A DNA stretch of 64,000 nt. It comes from Bradyrhizobium jicamae (GTDB taxonomy: Bacteria > Pseudomonadota > Alphaproteobacteria > Rhizobiales > Xanthobacteraceae). The stretch lies in NCBI RefSeq assembly GCF_018130215.1, contig NZ_JAFCKQ010000042.1:1-64000 (forward strand). The letters run 5' to 3'. The translations under genes were made by a program, and so were the position numbers. Positions 51,203 through 59,331 of this stretch are shown piece by piece. The notes below the pieces were generated by a model. It was given only the letters and a program-made list of their open reading frames with translations, did no database searches and was not told where the DNA came from. Position 1 is the stretch's first letter. Each line of letters begins with the position of its first letter.

Positions 51203-51715
51203 CTAGCGCGTCGGCGCCGCAGCCGGAGGTGGAGGCGGTGGCGGCGGCGCAGCTGGCGCAGCCGCGGCGGGCGGCGGCGCAGCGTTCGGATCCGCTGCCG
51301 GCGCTGCGGCGGCCGGCTTCGGCTTCCGCTTCTTCTTCGGTCGCATCGGCTTGTGCGGTGCACGCGGCGGCGGGCCGGCGGGCTGAAGTTCCGCGAACAC
51401 CGGGCTCGGGTCGAGCACCGTCGTCGTGGGCGACGTGAAGTCGCCCGGCGTGCGCGTCACCGTCACCGGCACCGTGATCGGCTGGAACTTCGGCATGTTG
51501 AATGTGACGGAGAAACCGGCTTCCGGCGTCGGGATCGATACCGAGCAGGGCGTCTTGCAGCCCGGTCCGATCGACGTCACGGCATCCGCGCCCTGCGGTG
51601 CGGAGTCCAGCTGGACCTGCATCGGCGGCGGAGCGGATTTGAAGGAATCCCAAGAAACGGAGGAGCAGCCGCCCAGACTCAGTCCGGCGACCGCAATCGC
51701 GATAACTCGACGCAT
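51203..51715 (-). CDS. Small proline/alanine-rich lipoprotein
   Basis: ATG 51715 gives 170 residues with a lipobox (LSLGGC, Cys17). A central beta-rich segment (MQVQLDSAPQGADAVTSIGPGCKTPCSVSIPTPEAG in pieces) resembles a PEGA-like domain with a Cys pair. The C-terminus is a low-complexity KKKRKPKPAAA... Pro/Ala tail of about 60 residues that could span peptidoglycan. A consensus CtrA box lies about 90 bases upstream. No specific function is recognised. Confidence 0.75.
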   Translation of the reverse strand: MRRVIAIAVAGLSLGGCSSVSWDSFKSAPPPMQVQLDSAPQGADAVTSIGPGCKTPCSVSIPTPEAGFSVTFNMPKFQPITVPVTVTRTPGDFTSPTTTVLDPSPVFAELQPAGPPPRAPHKPMRPKKKRKPKPAAAAPAADPNAAPPPAAAAPAAPPPPPPPPAAAPTR

Positions 51716-51804
51716 GATCCACACTCTACTGCGGCAATCAGCCACAATCCCCGACCGGACCATAGGGGCGTCGCAACATCGGCGCAACAGCACCAGCCCT
51801 GTTC

Positions 51805-51821
51805 GTTAAAGATTGGTTAAC
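51805..51821 (-). promoter_or_regulatory. Consensus CtrA box upstream of the lipoprotein gene
   Basis: GTTAA-N7-TTAAC reads as a perfect TTAA-N7-TTAAC CtrA site on both strands. It lies 90-106 bases before the lipoprotein start at 51715 and 54 bases beyond the gph stop. gph is transcribed toward it, so only the lipoprotein gene is downstream. Confidence 0.5.
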
Positions 51822-51874
51822 GGAATATTTGCGCAGAGAAATGACCCAAACAATATCAATTGCTTGGATGGATC

Positions 51875-52555
51875 TCAGGCGGAAATGAGGCTGGTCACGG
51901 CCTCCGGCAGGTCGCGCATGTGGCTGATCAGCCGGTCCGGTTTGAGCTCGCGCATCGGTACGTCGGTATAGCCGAAATCGACCCCGACGACCGGGACGCC
52001 GGCCCGGCGGGCTACCCCGACGTCGGTTCCGGCATCGCCGACCATGATCGCCGCCGGCAGCCGGCCGCCGGCGCGGGCCACCGTCTCGCGCAGGAAAGCG
52101 GGGTCCGGCTTGGCGACACCGAACGTGTCCGGGCCACAGATCGCCGCAAAACGCGCTGTCAGGTCGAGCCGCTCGAGCAGCAGCTTCGACAGCCATTCCA
52201 GCTTGTTGGTGCAGACAGCAAGACGATGGCCCTTCGTCGCGAGAACGTCGAGCGCAGCCTCCAGCCCGTCGAACGGCCGCGAGCCGTCGGCGATGTGATC
52301 GGCGTAGTAACCGATGAAATCCTTGGTCAGGCGATCGAGCTCGCCGGTGCTGACCGTGCGTCCCTCGACCTCCAGCCCGCGCTCGAGCAGCTTGCGCGCG
52401 CCGGCGCCGATCATGTTGCGCGCGGCCGCGAGTGGCACCGGCGGCAGACCTTCGCGGTCGAGCACGTAATTCAGGGCGCTGATCAGATCGGGCGCGGTGT
52501 CAACCAGCGTGCCGTCGAGATCGAATACGATGGTGGGGGGAGAAGAGGCGGGCAT
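51875..52555 (-). CDS. gph: Phosphoglycolate phosphatase (HAD family)
   Basis: This 226-residue HAD hydrolase has the nucleophile motif FDLDGTLVDTAPDL with Asp12 and Asp14, motif II VCTNK, and motif III KPDPAFL...VGDAGTDVGVARRAG. A helical cap at about 20-90 matches Gph, which dephosphorylates 2-phosphoglycolate from DNA repair or photorespiration-like metabolism. It is divergent from rpiA. A close HAD paralog with other substrates cannot be ruled out. Confidence 0.88.
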   Translation of the reverse strand: MPASSPPTIVFDLDGTLVDTAPDLISALNYVLDREGLPPVPLAAARNMIGAGARKLLERGLEVEGRTVSTGELDRLTKDFIGYYADHIADGSRPFDGLEAALDVLATKGHRLAVCTNKLEWLSKLLLERLDLTARFAAICGPDTFGVAKPDPAFLRETVARAGGRLPAAIMVGDAGTDVGVARRAGVPVVGVDFGYTDVPMRELKPDRLISHMRDLPEAVTSLISA

Positions 52556-52792
52556 TGCTCCTCGCTATCGGGTGAGACGCCGCGATGCAAGGGAAGATGC
52601 CACTCCGGGAGCGCTCGATGCGGAATCGGTGCCATTTCGCGCAAAATCCGACCGGGAATCGGTCATTAAATCGGTCCCGGACGCCGTTGAGGGTGCTATT
52701 CCTGCCCGCCAAACGACGCTAGATATGCGCCCGCCGGGCGGGGCCGATTTGCAGGCCCCGGCGCGGCGCAGGACGGGGGGCGTGGTCGGCAC

Positions 52793-53491
52793 GTGGACAT
52801 GGATGCACTGAAACGCCAGGCGGCGGCACGCGCGCTCGAAGAGGTGCGCGACGGCATGAAGCTGGGGCTCGGCACTGGTTCGACCGCCAAGCATTTCGTC
52901 GAATTGCTCGGCGAGAAGGTCCGTACCGGACTGAAGGTCGTGGGCGTCCCGACCTCGGAGGTGACCCGCGCGGATGCGATCCGCTGCGGCGTGCCGCTGA
53001 CCACGCTCGACGACATCGATCATCTCGATCTCACCGTCGACGGCGCCGACGAGATCGATCCCGCACTCAACCTGATCAAGGGCGGCGGCGGCGCGCTGCT
53101 GCGCGAGAAGATCGTAGCCGCCGCGAGCGATCGCATGATCGTGATCGCGGACGAGAGCAAATGGGTCGAGGTGCTCGGCCGCTTCCCGCTGCCCGTCGAG
53201 GTGATTCCGTTCGGGCTCGCCGCGACCAGGGCCGCGATGGCACGCGCCTTCGCGCAGTCAGGCGCGTCAGGCGAAATGGTCATCCGCCAAGGCAAGGATG
53301 GTCACGCTTTCGTCACCGATGGCGGCCACTGGATCATCGATGCCCATCTCGGCCGGATCGGCGATGCCCCGCGGCTCGCAGCTTTGCTCAGCGTGATTCC
53401 GGGCGTGGTCGAGCACGGTCTGTTCATCGGGCTTGGCACGAGCGCCGTTCTGGCCGGCGCACAGGGAATTCGGGTTGTTGAACGGCGATGA
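52793..53491 (+). CDS. rpiA: Ribose-5-phosphate isomerase A
   Basis: This is 232 residues from GTG 52793 or 230 from ATG 52799 (in frame). RpiA blocks: GLGTGSTAKHFVELL, LTVDGADEIDPALNLIKGGGGALLREKIVA and ADESKWVEVLGRFPLPVEVIPFG, with catalytic residues in the DGADE and KGGG motifs. It interconverts ribose 5-phosphate and ribulose 5-phosphate. The DUF2059 gene follows after 23 bases. Confidence 0.97.
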   Translation: MDMDALKRQAAARALEEVRDGMKLGLGTGSTAKHFVELLGEKVRTGLKVVGVPTSEVTRADAIRCGVPLTTLDDIDHLDLTVDGADEIDPALNLIKGGGGALLREKIVAAASDRMIVIADESKWVEVLGRFPLPVEVIPFGLAATRAAMARAFAQSGASGEMVIRQGKDGHAFVTDGGHWIIDAHLGRIGDAPRLAALLSVIPGVVEHGLFIGLGTSAVLAGAQGIRVVERR

Positions 53492-53514
53492 CGCCGCAAG
53501 CAAGGAGACTTGGA

Positions 53515-54057
53515 ATGAAGCGTTTCTCGGGACTTTTGGCGGCTGCGAGCGTGGCGGCCGGACTGGCACTTGCGGCTGCGCCTGTCATGGCGCAGGAGCG
53601 GGTGCCTGATGCGCCGGCAGCGCCCGCCGTCAAGCAATCGACGCCCGCGGCGATCGCGGCCGCCAAGGAAATCCTGGCGATGAAGAACGTGTCCGCCATG
53701 TATGCCGGCGCCGTTCCCGGCATCATCGAGAAGACCAAGACCGGTCTGCTGCAGCAATATCTGAACTATCAGAAGGATCTCGAAGAGGTCTCGGTGATCG
53801 TCGCCAAGAAAATGGCCGGCCGCGAGAACGAGATCGGCGAGGGCATGGCGAAGATCTACGCCGCGGAGTTCACCGAGCAGGAGCTGAAGGATCTCGTGGT
53901 GTTCTACAAATCGCCGCTGGGTCAGAAGCTTTTGACCGCGGAGCCCCGGGCAATCACCGACTCCCTGACCTATATCCAGCGCTGGGCGCAGCAGTTCGGC
54001 GTGATCGTCAATGCCGAGTTCAAGGCCGAGATGAAGAAGCGCGGCAAGGATATCTGA
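53515..54057 (+). CDS. DUF2059 secreted protein
   Basis: ATG 53515 with AAGGAG upstream gives 180 residues. A Sec signal peptide (AGLALAAAPVMAQE, cleaved after about residue 27) precedes a helical DUF2059 domain with YAAEFTEQELKDLVVFYKSPLGQKLL, the family signature. The function is unknown; it is often found in rhizobia between rpiA and glutathione reductase, as here. The downstream gor gene lies after a hairpin. Confidence 0.88.
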   Translation: MKRFSGLLAAASVAAGLALAAAPVMAQERVPDAPAAPAVKQSTPAAIAAAKEILAMKNVSAMYAGAVPGIIEKTKTGLLQQYLNYQKDLEEVSVIVAKKMAGRENEIGEGMAKIYAAEFTEQELKDLVVFYKSPLGQKLLTAEPRAITDSLTYIQRWAQQFGVIVNAEFKAEMKKRGKDI

Positions 54058-54071
54058 TCGCGTCGCGTAGC

Positions 54072-54093
54072 CTCGCCCCGCTTGCGGGGCGAG
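54072..54093 (+). repeat. GC-rich hairpin between DUF2059 gene and gor
   Basis: A 9-base perfect stem CTCGCCCCG/CGGGGCGAG with loop CTTG lies in the 52-base gap. No T run follows, so it is more likely an attenuator or mRNA-stabilising hairpin than a terminator. Confidence 0.6.
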
Positions 54094-54109
54094 CGGAAGA
54101 GAGGTTGCC

Positions 54110-55495
54110 ATGGCGCAGTATGACGTCGACCTGTTTGTCATCGGTGGCGGTTCGGGCGGCGTTCGCGCCGCCCGCATCGCCGCCGGCTATGGCGCCCGGG
54201 TCATGGTCGCCGAAGAATACCGGATGGGCGGCACCTGCGTGATCCGCGGCTGCGTGCCCAAGAAGCTCTTCGTCATCGGCAGCCACGTTCATGACGAGAT
54301 CGCGGACGCAGCCGGCTTCGGCTGGAGCATCGGCCAGGTTTCGTTCGACTGGGCGACGCTGGTTGCCAACAAGGACAAGGAGATCGCCCGGCTCGAGCGG
54401 GCCTACACCACAAATGTCGAGAAGTCCGGTGCGACGGTGGTGAAGACCCGCGCGGTGCTCGAGGACGCCCACACCCTGCGTCTCGCGACCGGCGAGAAGG
54501 TTACGGCGAAATACATCCTGATCGCGACCGGCGGGGCGCCCAATCATGGGCCGATCGTTCCCGGCATCGAGCACGTGATCTCCTCCAACGAGGCGTTTCA
54601 CCTGAAAGAGCTGCCGAAGCGGATCGTGATCCAGGGCGGCGGCTACATCGCGCTGGAATTCGCCGGCATCTTCGCCGGCTACGGCTCCGACGTCACGGTG
54701 ATCTATCGCGGCGACAACATCCTGCGCGGCTTCGACGACGACGTGCGCAAGCACGTGCGCGCCGAGATGGAGAAGCGCGGCATCACCATCATCACCGGCT
54801 GCACGGTCGCCAAGATCGACAAGCATGGCCGTGATTTCACCACGCATCTGTCGAGCGGCTCGAGCATCGCCTCCGATCAGGTGATGTTCGCGATCGGCCG
54901 GCATCCCAACGTCGCCAATCTCGGGCTCGAAACCGCCGGCGTCGCGATCAACCCCGCCAATGGCGGCGTTCAGGTCGACGGCTGGTCGAAGACCTCGGTC
55001 GACAACATCTACGCGGTCGGCGACGTCACCCATCGCACCAACCTGACCCCGGTCGCGATCCGCGAGGGCCACGCCTTCGCCGACACCGTGTTCGGCAAGC
55101 GCCCGGTCGAGGTCGATCATGCTACGATCCCGACCGCGGTGTTCTCGCAGCCCGAGGTCGGCACGGTCGGGCTCACGGAGGAAGAGGCGCGGGCGCAGTT
55201 CTCCCACGTCGATATCTACAAGACCGATTTCCGCCCGATCAAGGCGACGATGTCCGGCCGCGACACCCGCGTGCTGATGAAGCTCGTGGTGGATGGCACG
55301 AGCGACCGCGTGCTCGGCTGTCACATCGTCGGCGACAGCGCCGCCGAGACCATCCAGGCGGTCGCGATCGCCGTGAAGATGAAGGCGACCAAGGCCGATT
55401 TCGACGCCACCATCGCGCTGCATCCGACCGCCGCCGAAGAGCTGGTCACGATGCGCACCCCGACCGCGCGCCACGTGCGGCAGGCGGCGGAGTAG
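54110..55495 (+). CDS. gor: Glutathione-disulfide reductase
   Basis: This 461-residue flavoprotein has the FAD-binding GGGSGGVRAARIAA at 12-25, redox pair Cys43-Cys48 (GGTCVIRGCVPKK), NADP-binding GGGYIALEFAGIFAGYGS, the second FAD motif VGDVTHR, and the C-terminal LHPTAAEE with the catalytic His-Glu dyad. It reduces glutathione disulfide with NADPH. CVIRGC replaces the CVNVGC of many homologs, as is usual in alphaproteobacterial Gor. Confidence 0.95.
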   Translation: MAQYDVDLFVIGGGSGGVRAARIAAGYGARVMVAEEYRMGGTCVIRGCVPKKLFVIGSHVHDEIADAAGFGWSIGQVSFDWATLVANKDKEIARLERAYTTNVEKSGATVVKTRAVLEDAHTLRLATGEKVTAKYILIATGGAPNHGPIVPGIEHVISSNEAFHLKELPKRIVIQGGGYIALEFAGIFAGYGSDVTVIYRGDNILRGFDDDVRKHVRAEMEKRGITIITGCTVAKIDKHGRDFTTHLSSGSSIASDQVMFAIGRHPNVANLGLETAGVAINPANGGVQVDGWSKTSVDNIYAVGDVTHRTNLTPVAIREGHAFADTVFGKRPVEVDHATIPTAVFSQPEVGTVGLTEEEARAQFSHVDIYKTDFRPIKATMSGRDTRVLMKLVVDGTSDRVLGCHIVGDSAAETIQAVAIAVKMKATKADFDATIALHPTAAEELVTMRTPTARHVRQAAE

Positions 55496-56019
55496 CGTCC
55501 CGGTCGTCCGAAGCGGGACCGCAATACGGTCGTATGCACCACCGCTGCAGCCGTGCGCCATCACACATCGTGCGCGAACATACGCACAGCTGAGGGCAAC
55601 GCGCCCGGGTGCGCCGTGAAGGAAGCGGCTGCCGGATAGCTCGATCTGTTCTGGCCCGCAGCCCTGGATGACCTGCGGCCCCTGGCGGCGAGTGCGGCAC
55701 TCGATTTCAGGGAGGGGCGGACCGCATCTCGTCGCCCTCGCGCAACACGCGGATGGCTTTCACCGGATCGAAAGCGAAACGCCGAAGCGACAGAAGCGAG
55801 CGAAGAGCGGAACGGTCACTGCCGGCTAAGGAACCAGTCGCGACAGCTGCGCGTATATTGTCCCGACGCGTCGCTGTGATTGTTGCTACGCCGCAAAGCA
55901 GGTCCAACAAAAGCACTTGCCTAACCGGCATGTGAGGACAATCATCCTAATACTACGACGCAAGACTCTAATTCTGATTGCGAGGCTGATATCGGTTACA
56001 TCTGAAAGGGGACGTCGCC
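55496..56019. other. 524-base intergenic region upstream of the APC permease gene
   Basis: I find no gene with family features; the short frames here have atypical composition. A possible GTCCCG/CGGGAC stem lies about 55498-55526 without a T run. A short AT-rich stretch around 55950-55995 should hold the permease promoter, with AAAGGGG as its ribosome site. Confidence 0.4.
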
Positions 56020-57477
56020 ATGAGTGATCTGGGTTTGATGACGCGAAAGTCGGTCGCCGCCATCATCGCCGAAGCAGGAGAGCACGCGCTGGGCAAGACG
56101 CTCGGGGCGTTGAGCATCACGGCACTCGGCATCGGTTGTATCATCGGCGCCGGCATCTTCGTCCTCACCGGCACCGCTGCTGCGCACTATGCCGGCCCCG
56201 CCATCATGATCTCCTTCGTCGTCGGCGGCATCGCCTGTTGCTTCGTCGGCCTGTGCTACGCCGAGCTCGCCGCGCTGCTGCCGGTCTCCGGCAGCACCTA
56301 CACCTACACCTATGCGACGCTCGGCGAGATCTTCGCCTGGATCATCGGCTGGGATCTCATCCTCGAATACGCGATGGGCGCGTCCACCGTCGCCGTCGGC
56401 TGGTCGGGCTACATCGCCTCGCTGCTGCGCAATTTCGGCATCAACATTCCACCGCAATTTGCCGGGGCGCCCTGGACCGAGTCCAAGCTGCCGGACGGCA
56501 CGATGGTCGCAGGCGTCATCAACCTGCCGGCTGCGTTCATCGTCCTGCTGCTCACGGCGATGCTGGTCGGCGGCACCAAGGAGTCGGCACGGCTGAACAA
56601 CATCATGGTCGGCATCAAGCTCGCCGTCGTGTGCGCCTTCATCCTGCTCGGCGTCGGCTACGTCACGCCGGCCAACTGGCATCCCTTCATCCCCGACAAC
56701 ACCGGCACCTTCGGTCAGTTCGGCTGGAGCGGCATCATGCGCGGCGCCTCGGTCGTGTTCTTCGCCTTCATCGGCTTCGACGCCGTATCGACCGCCGCCC
56801 AGGAGGCCAAGAACCCGCAGACCGACATGCCGATCGGGATTCTCGGCTCGCTGTTGATCTGCACCATCCTCTATATCGCGGTCGCCGGCGTCGTCACCGG
56901 CCTCGTGCCCTATACCGAACTCGGCGTGCCCGATCCGATTGCCAAGGGCGTCGATGTCATCGGGCTGACCTGGTTCTCGGTGCTGATCAAGATCGGCGCG
57001 CTCGCCGGCCTCACCACGGTGATCCTGGTGCTGCTCTATGGCCAGAGTCGCATCTTCTTCCAGATCGCCAAGGACGGCCTGCTGCCCAGGATATTCTCCG
57101 ACGTGCATCCCTCGCTCGGGACGCCTTACAAGAGCCAGCTCCTGATCGGGATCATCGTGGCCATCGTCGCGGCGCTGACCCCGATCGACATCCTCGGCGA
57201 GATGGTGTCGATCGGCACTCTGTTCGCCTTCGTGCTGGTCTGCGGCGCGGTGATCTATCTGCGCAGGAGCGATGCGGATGTCGCTCGTCCGTTCAAGACG
57301 CCCGGCGTGCCTGTCGTGCCGATCCTCGGCATGCTGTTCTCGCTCATGCTGATGGTGTTCCTGCCTTTGGCGACGTGGCTGCGTCTCTTCATCTGGCTGG
57401 CGATCGGCCTCGTCCTCTACTTCGCCTATGGCCGCAGTCACTCGGTCCTGCTCAACCCGGGAGCGGCATCTCGTTAG
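56020..57477 (+). CDS. APC-superfamily amino-acid permease (cationic amino-acid transporter type)
   Basis: This 485-residue membrane protein has about 12 hydrophobic segments. The APC entry motif is GIGCIIGAGIFVLTG at 37-51. FAFIGFDAVSTAAQEAKNPQTDMPIGI near 250 is the CAT/YfnA signature. LYGQSRIFFQIAKDGLLP follows. It probably imports amino acids, perhaps cationic ones; substrate specificity is not certain. A hydrolase gene starts within six bases of the stop. Confidence 0.92.
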   Translation: MSDLGLMTRKSVAAIIAEAGEHALGKTLGALSITALGIGCIIGAGIFVLTGTAAAHYAGPAIMISFVVGGIACCFVGLCYAELAALLPVSGSTYTYTYATLGEIFAWIIGWDLILEYAMGASTVAVGWSGYIASLLRNFGINIPPQFAGAPWTESKLPDGTMVAGVINLPAAFIVLLLTAMLVGGTKESARLNNIMVGIKLAVVCAFILLGVGYVTPANWHPFIPDNTGTFGQFGWSGIMRGASVVFFAFIGFDAVSTAAQEAKNPQTDMPIGILGSLLICTILYIAVAGVVTGLVPYTELGVPDPIAKGVDVIGLTWFSVLIKIGALAGLTTVILVLLYGQSRIFFQIAKDGLLPRIFSDVHPSLGTPYKSQLLIGIIVAIVAALTPIDILGEMVSIGTLFAFVLVCGAVIYLRRSDADVARPFKTPGVPVVPILGMLFSLMLMVFLPLATWLRLFIWLAIGLVLYFAYGRSHSVLLNPGAASR

Positions 57478-57483
57478 CCGGAG

Positions 57484-58587
57484 GTGATTAGGACCATCTG
57501 GATCGGATTGCTGGTGCTGTGGCTGATCCTGCTCGCGGCATCCGATGTCGCGTGCGCCGAGGACGCCGTCTTCAAGGTCGGCGTCGCCACGCGCGATTTC
57601 GTCCCGGTCGAGCCGTTTGATTGGCGCGGTGCCGGGACGCATCTGCTCCGTGCCGTGATCTGGTATCCCGCCGCGGCCGACGCGCGCGAAGAGCCGCAAT
57701 GGATCGGACCGCGCATCCTCCCGTTCGTCAGCACGGGACGCGCCGCACCCGATGCGGCGCCGGCGGAGGGACCACGGCGCCCGCTGATCCTGCTGTCCCA
57801 TGGCTTTGGCGGCACCGCGCTGGATCTCGCCTGGCTCGGCGCGGCACTGGCCGCGCATGGGTTCATCACCGTTGCGGTCGATCATCCCGGCAACAATCGA
57901 TCCGAAGACAGGACAGTCGAGGGTTACGAACTGAAGTGGCTGCGCGCCGTCGATCTCAGCGCGGTCATCGACGCCATGCGTTCTGACAGGGCCTTCGGCG
58001 ACCGGATCGACCTGGGCCGCATCGGTGCAGCCGGCCATTCATACGGCGGCTACACGGTCATCGCGATCGCCGGCGGCATCACCGATCCGGAGCGGACCGA
58101 GGCTTTCTGCCGCTCACCCGCCGCCGACGCGCTTTGCACATCGCAGGCGGACGCGACGGAACTGCGCCTGAAGAGCCGGGCGCGTCTCGGCGCCGATCCC
58201 GACTACCGGCAGCGCTACGGCCTTGCCGGCCAGTCCTGGCGCGACGCGCGCGTTCGCGCCGTGTTCGCGATGGCACCGGGCCCGGTGCCGGCCTTCACGC
58301 CGGAGAGCCTCGGTGCGATTTCGATCCCGGTCGCTATCGTCGCGGGAAGTGCCGACGAGGTCGCGCCGCCGGCCTCGGGGGCCGAGGTGCTCGGCAAGGC
58401 CATCCCGCATGCGACGCTGAAGCTGTTTCCGGGCGCAGGCCACTTCGTCTTCTTCGACGCCTGTACCGTGGTAGGGCGCCTCGTCGTCCGGACCCCATGC
58501 CGCGACCCTGATGGGATCGACCGCGATGCCGTGCATGCCGAGACGATCTCCCTTGCGCTCGATTTCTTCACCGCGAGCCTGCGCTGA
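57484..58587 (+). CDS. Secreted alpha/beta hydrolase (dienelactone/PAF-acetylhydrolase-like)
   Basis: This 367-residue protein from GTG 57484 has an N-terminal signal (GLLVLWLILLAASDVACA). The oxyanion segment is LILLSHGFGGTALDL. Nucleophile Ser186 lies in GAAGHSYGGY, the acid is probably Asp in VAGSADEVAPP, and His in PGAGHFVFF. It hydrolyses an unknown periplasmic ester or lactone. The start is uncertain because the ribosome site abuts the GTG; TTG codons downstream are alternatives. Confidence 0.82.
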   Translation: MIRTIWIGLLVLWLILLAASDVACAEDAVFKVGVATRDFVPVEPFDWRGAGTHLLRAVIWYPAAADAREEPQWIGPRILPFVSTGRAAPDAAPAEGPRRPLILLSHGFGGTALDLAWLGAALAAHGFITVAVDHPGNNRSEDRTVEGYELKWLRAVDLSAVIDAMRSDRAFGDRIDLGRIGAAGHSYGGYTVIAIAGGITDPERTEAFCRSPAADALCTSQADATELRLKSRARLGADPDYRQRYGLAGQSWRDARVRAVFAMAPGPVPAFTPESLGAISIPVAIVAGSADEVAPPASGAEVLGKAIPHATLKLFPGAGHFVFFDACTVVGRLVVRTPCRDPDGIDRDAVHAETISLALDFFTASLR

Positions 58588-58762
58588 CGCGGGGAGCGCT
58601 GCCCTGGAACCTTGCCCCGGCCCGGAAGTTGGACCGACAAACCGGGAGCGACGTGACGGAACCGGGTCTTGCCGCGCGGCGAAGGCGGCGGGATAATGCC
58701 GTGGCCCACACGGCAGCGATTCCATTTCTCAGAACAGATTTTTTGAATTGAGGGAGCCGCCA

Positions 58763-58951
58763 ATGCCAAGTCCGACCGAGGAGCAAATCCGCAGCCGAGC
58801 CTACGAGCTCTGGAAGAACGCAGGCGAGCCCAGCGGCCAAATGGATACGCTCTGGTATCAGGCCGAACAGGAACTGCTGTCGGAGCATGCCGCCAACGGC
58901 GAGGCGCCTTGCGACATGAATGGGCATCACAAGTCGACCCGGCTGCAATAG
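58763..58951 (+). CDS. DUF2934 small protein
   Basis: ATG 58763 gives 62 residues. The single domain EEQIRSRAYELWKNAGEPSGQMDTLWYQAEQELL fits DUF2934, a widespread rhizobial family of unknown function, often multi-copy. The upstream in-frame ATG at 58748 lacks spacing from the AGGGAG site. Confidence 0.82.
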   Translation: MPSPTEEQIRSRAYELWKNAGEPSGQMDTLWYQAEQELLSEHAANGEAPCDMNGHHKSTRLQ

Positions 58952-59331
58952 AGCGAGATCGAAACCCGGTCCGCAGCGGCCGGCCGGCCGCTGCGTCACG
59001 TAACATCGCTCGATTGTCACGCCGCTTGATGATGCATCATCGCCGTTGATTGATCCGTTGTTGGCCTGAGTGGTGATGCAGATCGGCTCTGTCCGGTTGC
59101 AGCGTTGTCGGTCGCCGCTTGGATTTGAAGTCTTGAGGCAGCGTTTCGAGACGACTGCCAGGAAACCTGAACTCAGCCACGACGAAAAAAGTCTTATCCA
59201 TACCGGCTTCTTCCGCACATTTGGTGCCGGTCTCGGAATTCACGGAAACTACACCAAATATGCGGACGAACCTCTGATCGTCACCGCCGTCGCTCCAAGG
59301 TTGTCGCGCTCTATGCTAGCGTGCTGGCCGC
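58952..59331. other. 380-base intergenic region with a 22-base palindrome
   Basis: No supported gene. It holds the 22-base perfect palindrome at 58973-58994. The remainder is unremarkable, and small frames here lack family features. Confidence 0.4.
58973..58994. repeat. 22-base perfect palindrome
   Basis: GCAGCGGCCGG joined directly to its complement CCGGCCGCTGC, 22 bases after the DUF2934 stop. With no loop it is a poor terminator; it could be a cruciform-forming or binding site. Confidence 0.5.

Noticed and set aside
55753..55935. 60-residue open frame in the gap before the APC permease gene
   Set aside because: Serine/arginine-rich, no ribosome site and no recognisable feature.
55996..58038. 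680-residue minus-strand open frame
   Set aside because: Antisense to the APC permease and hydrolase; a His/Asp/Glu/Arg-rich shadow of membrane-protein codons.
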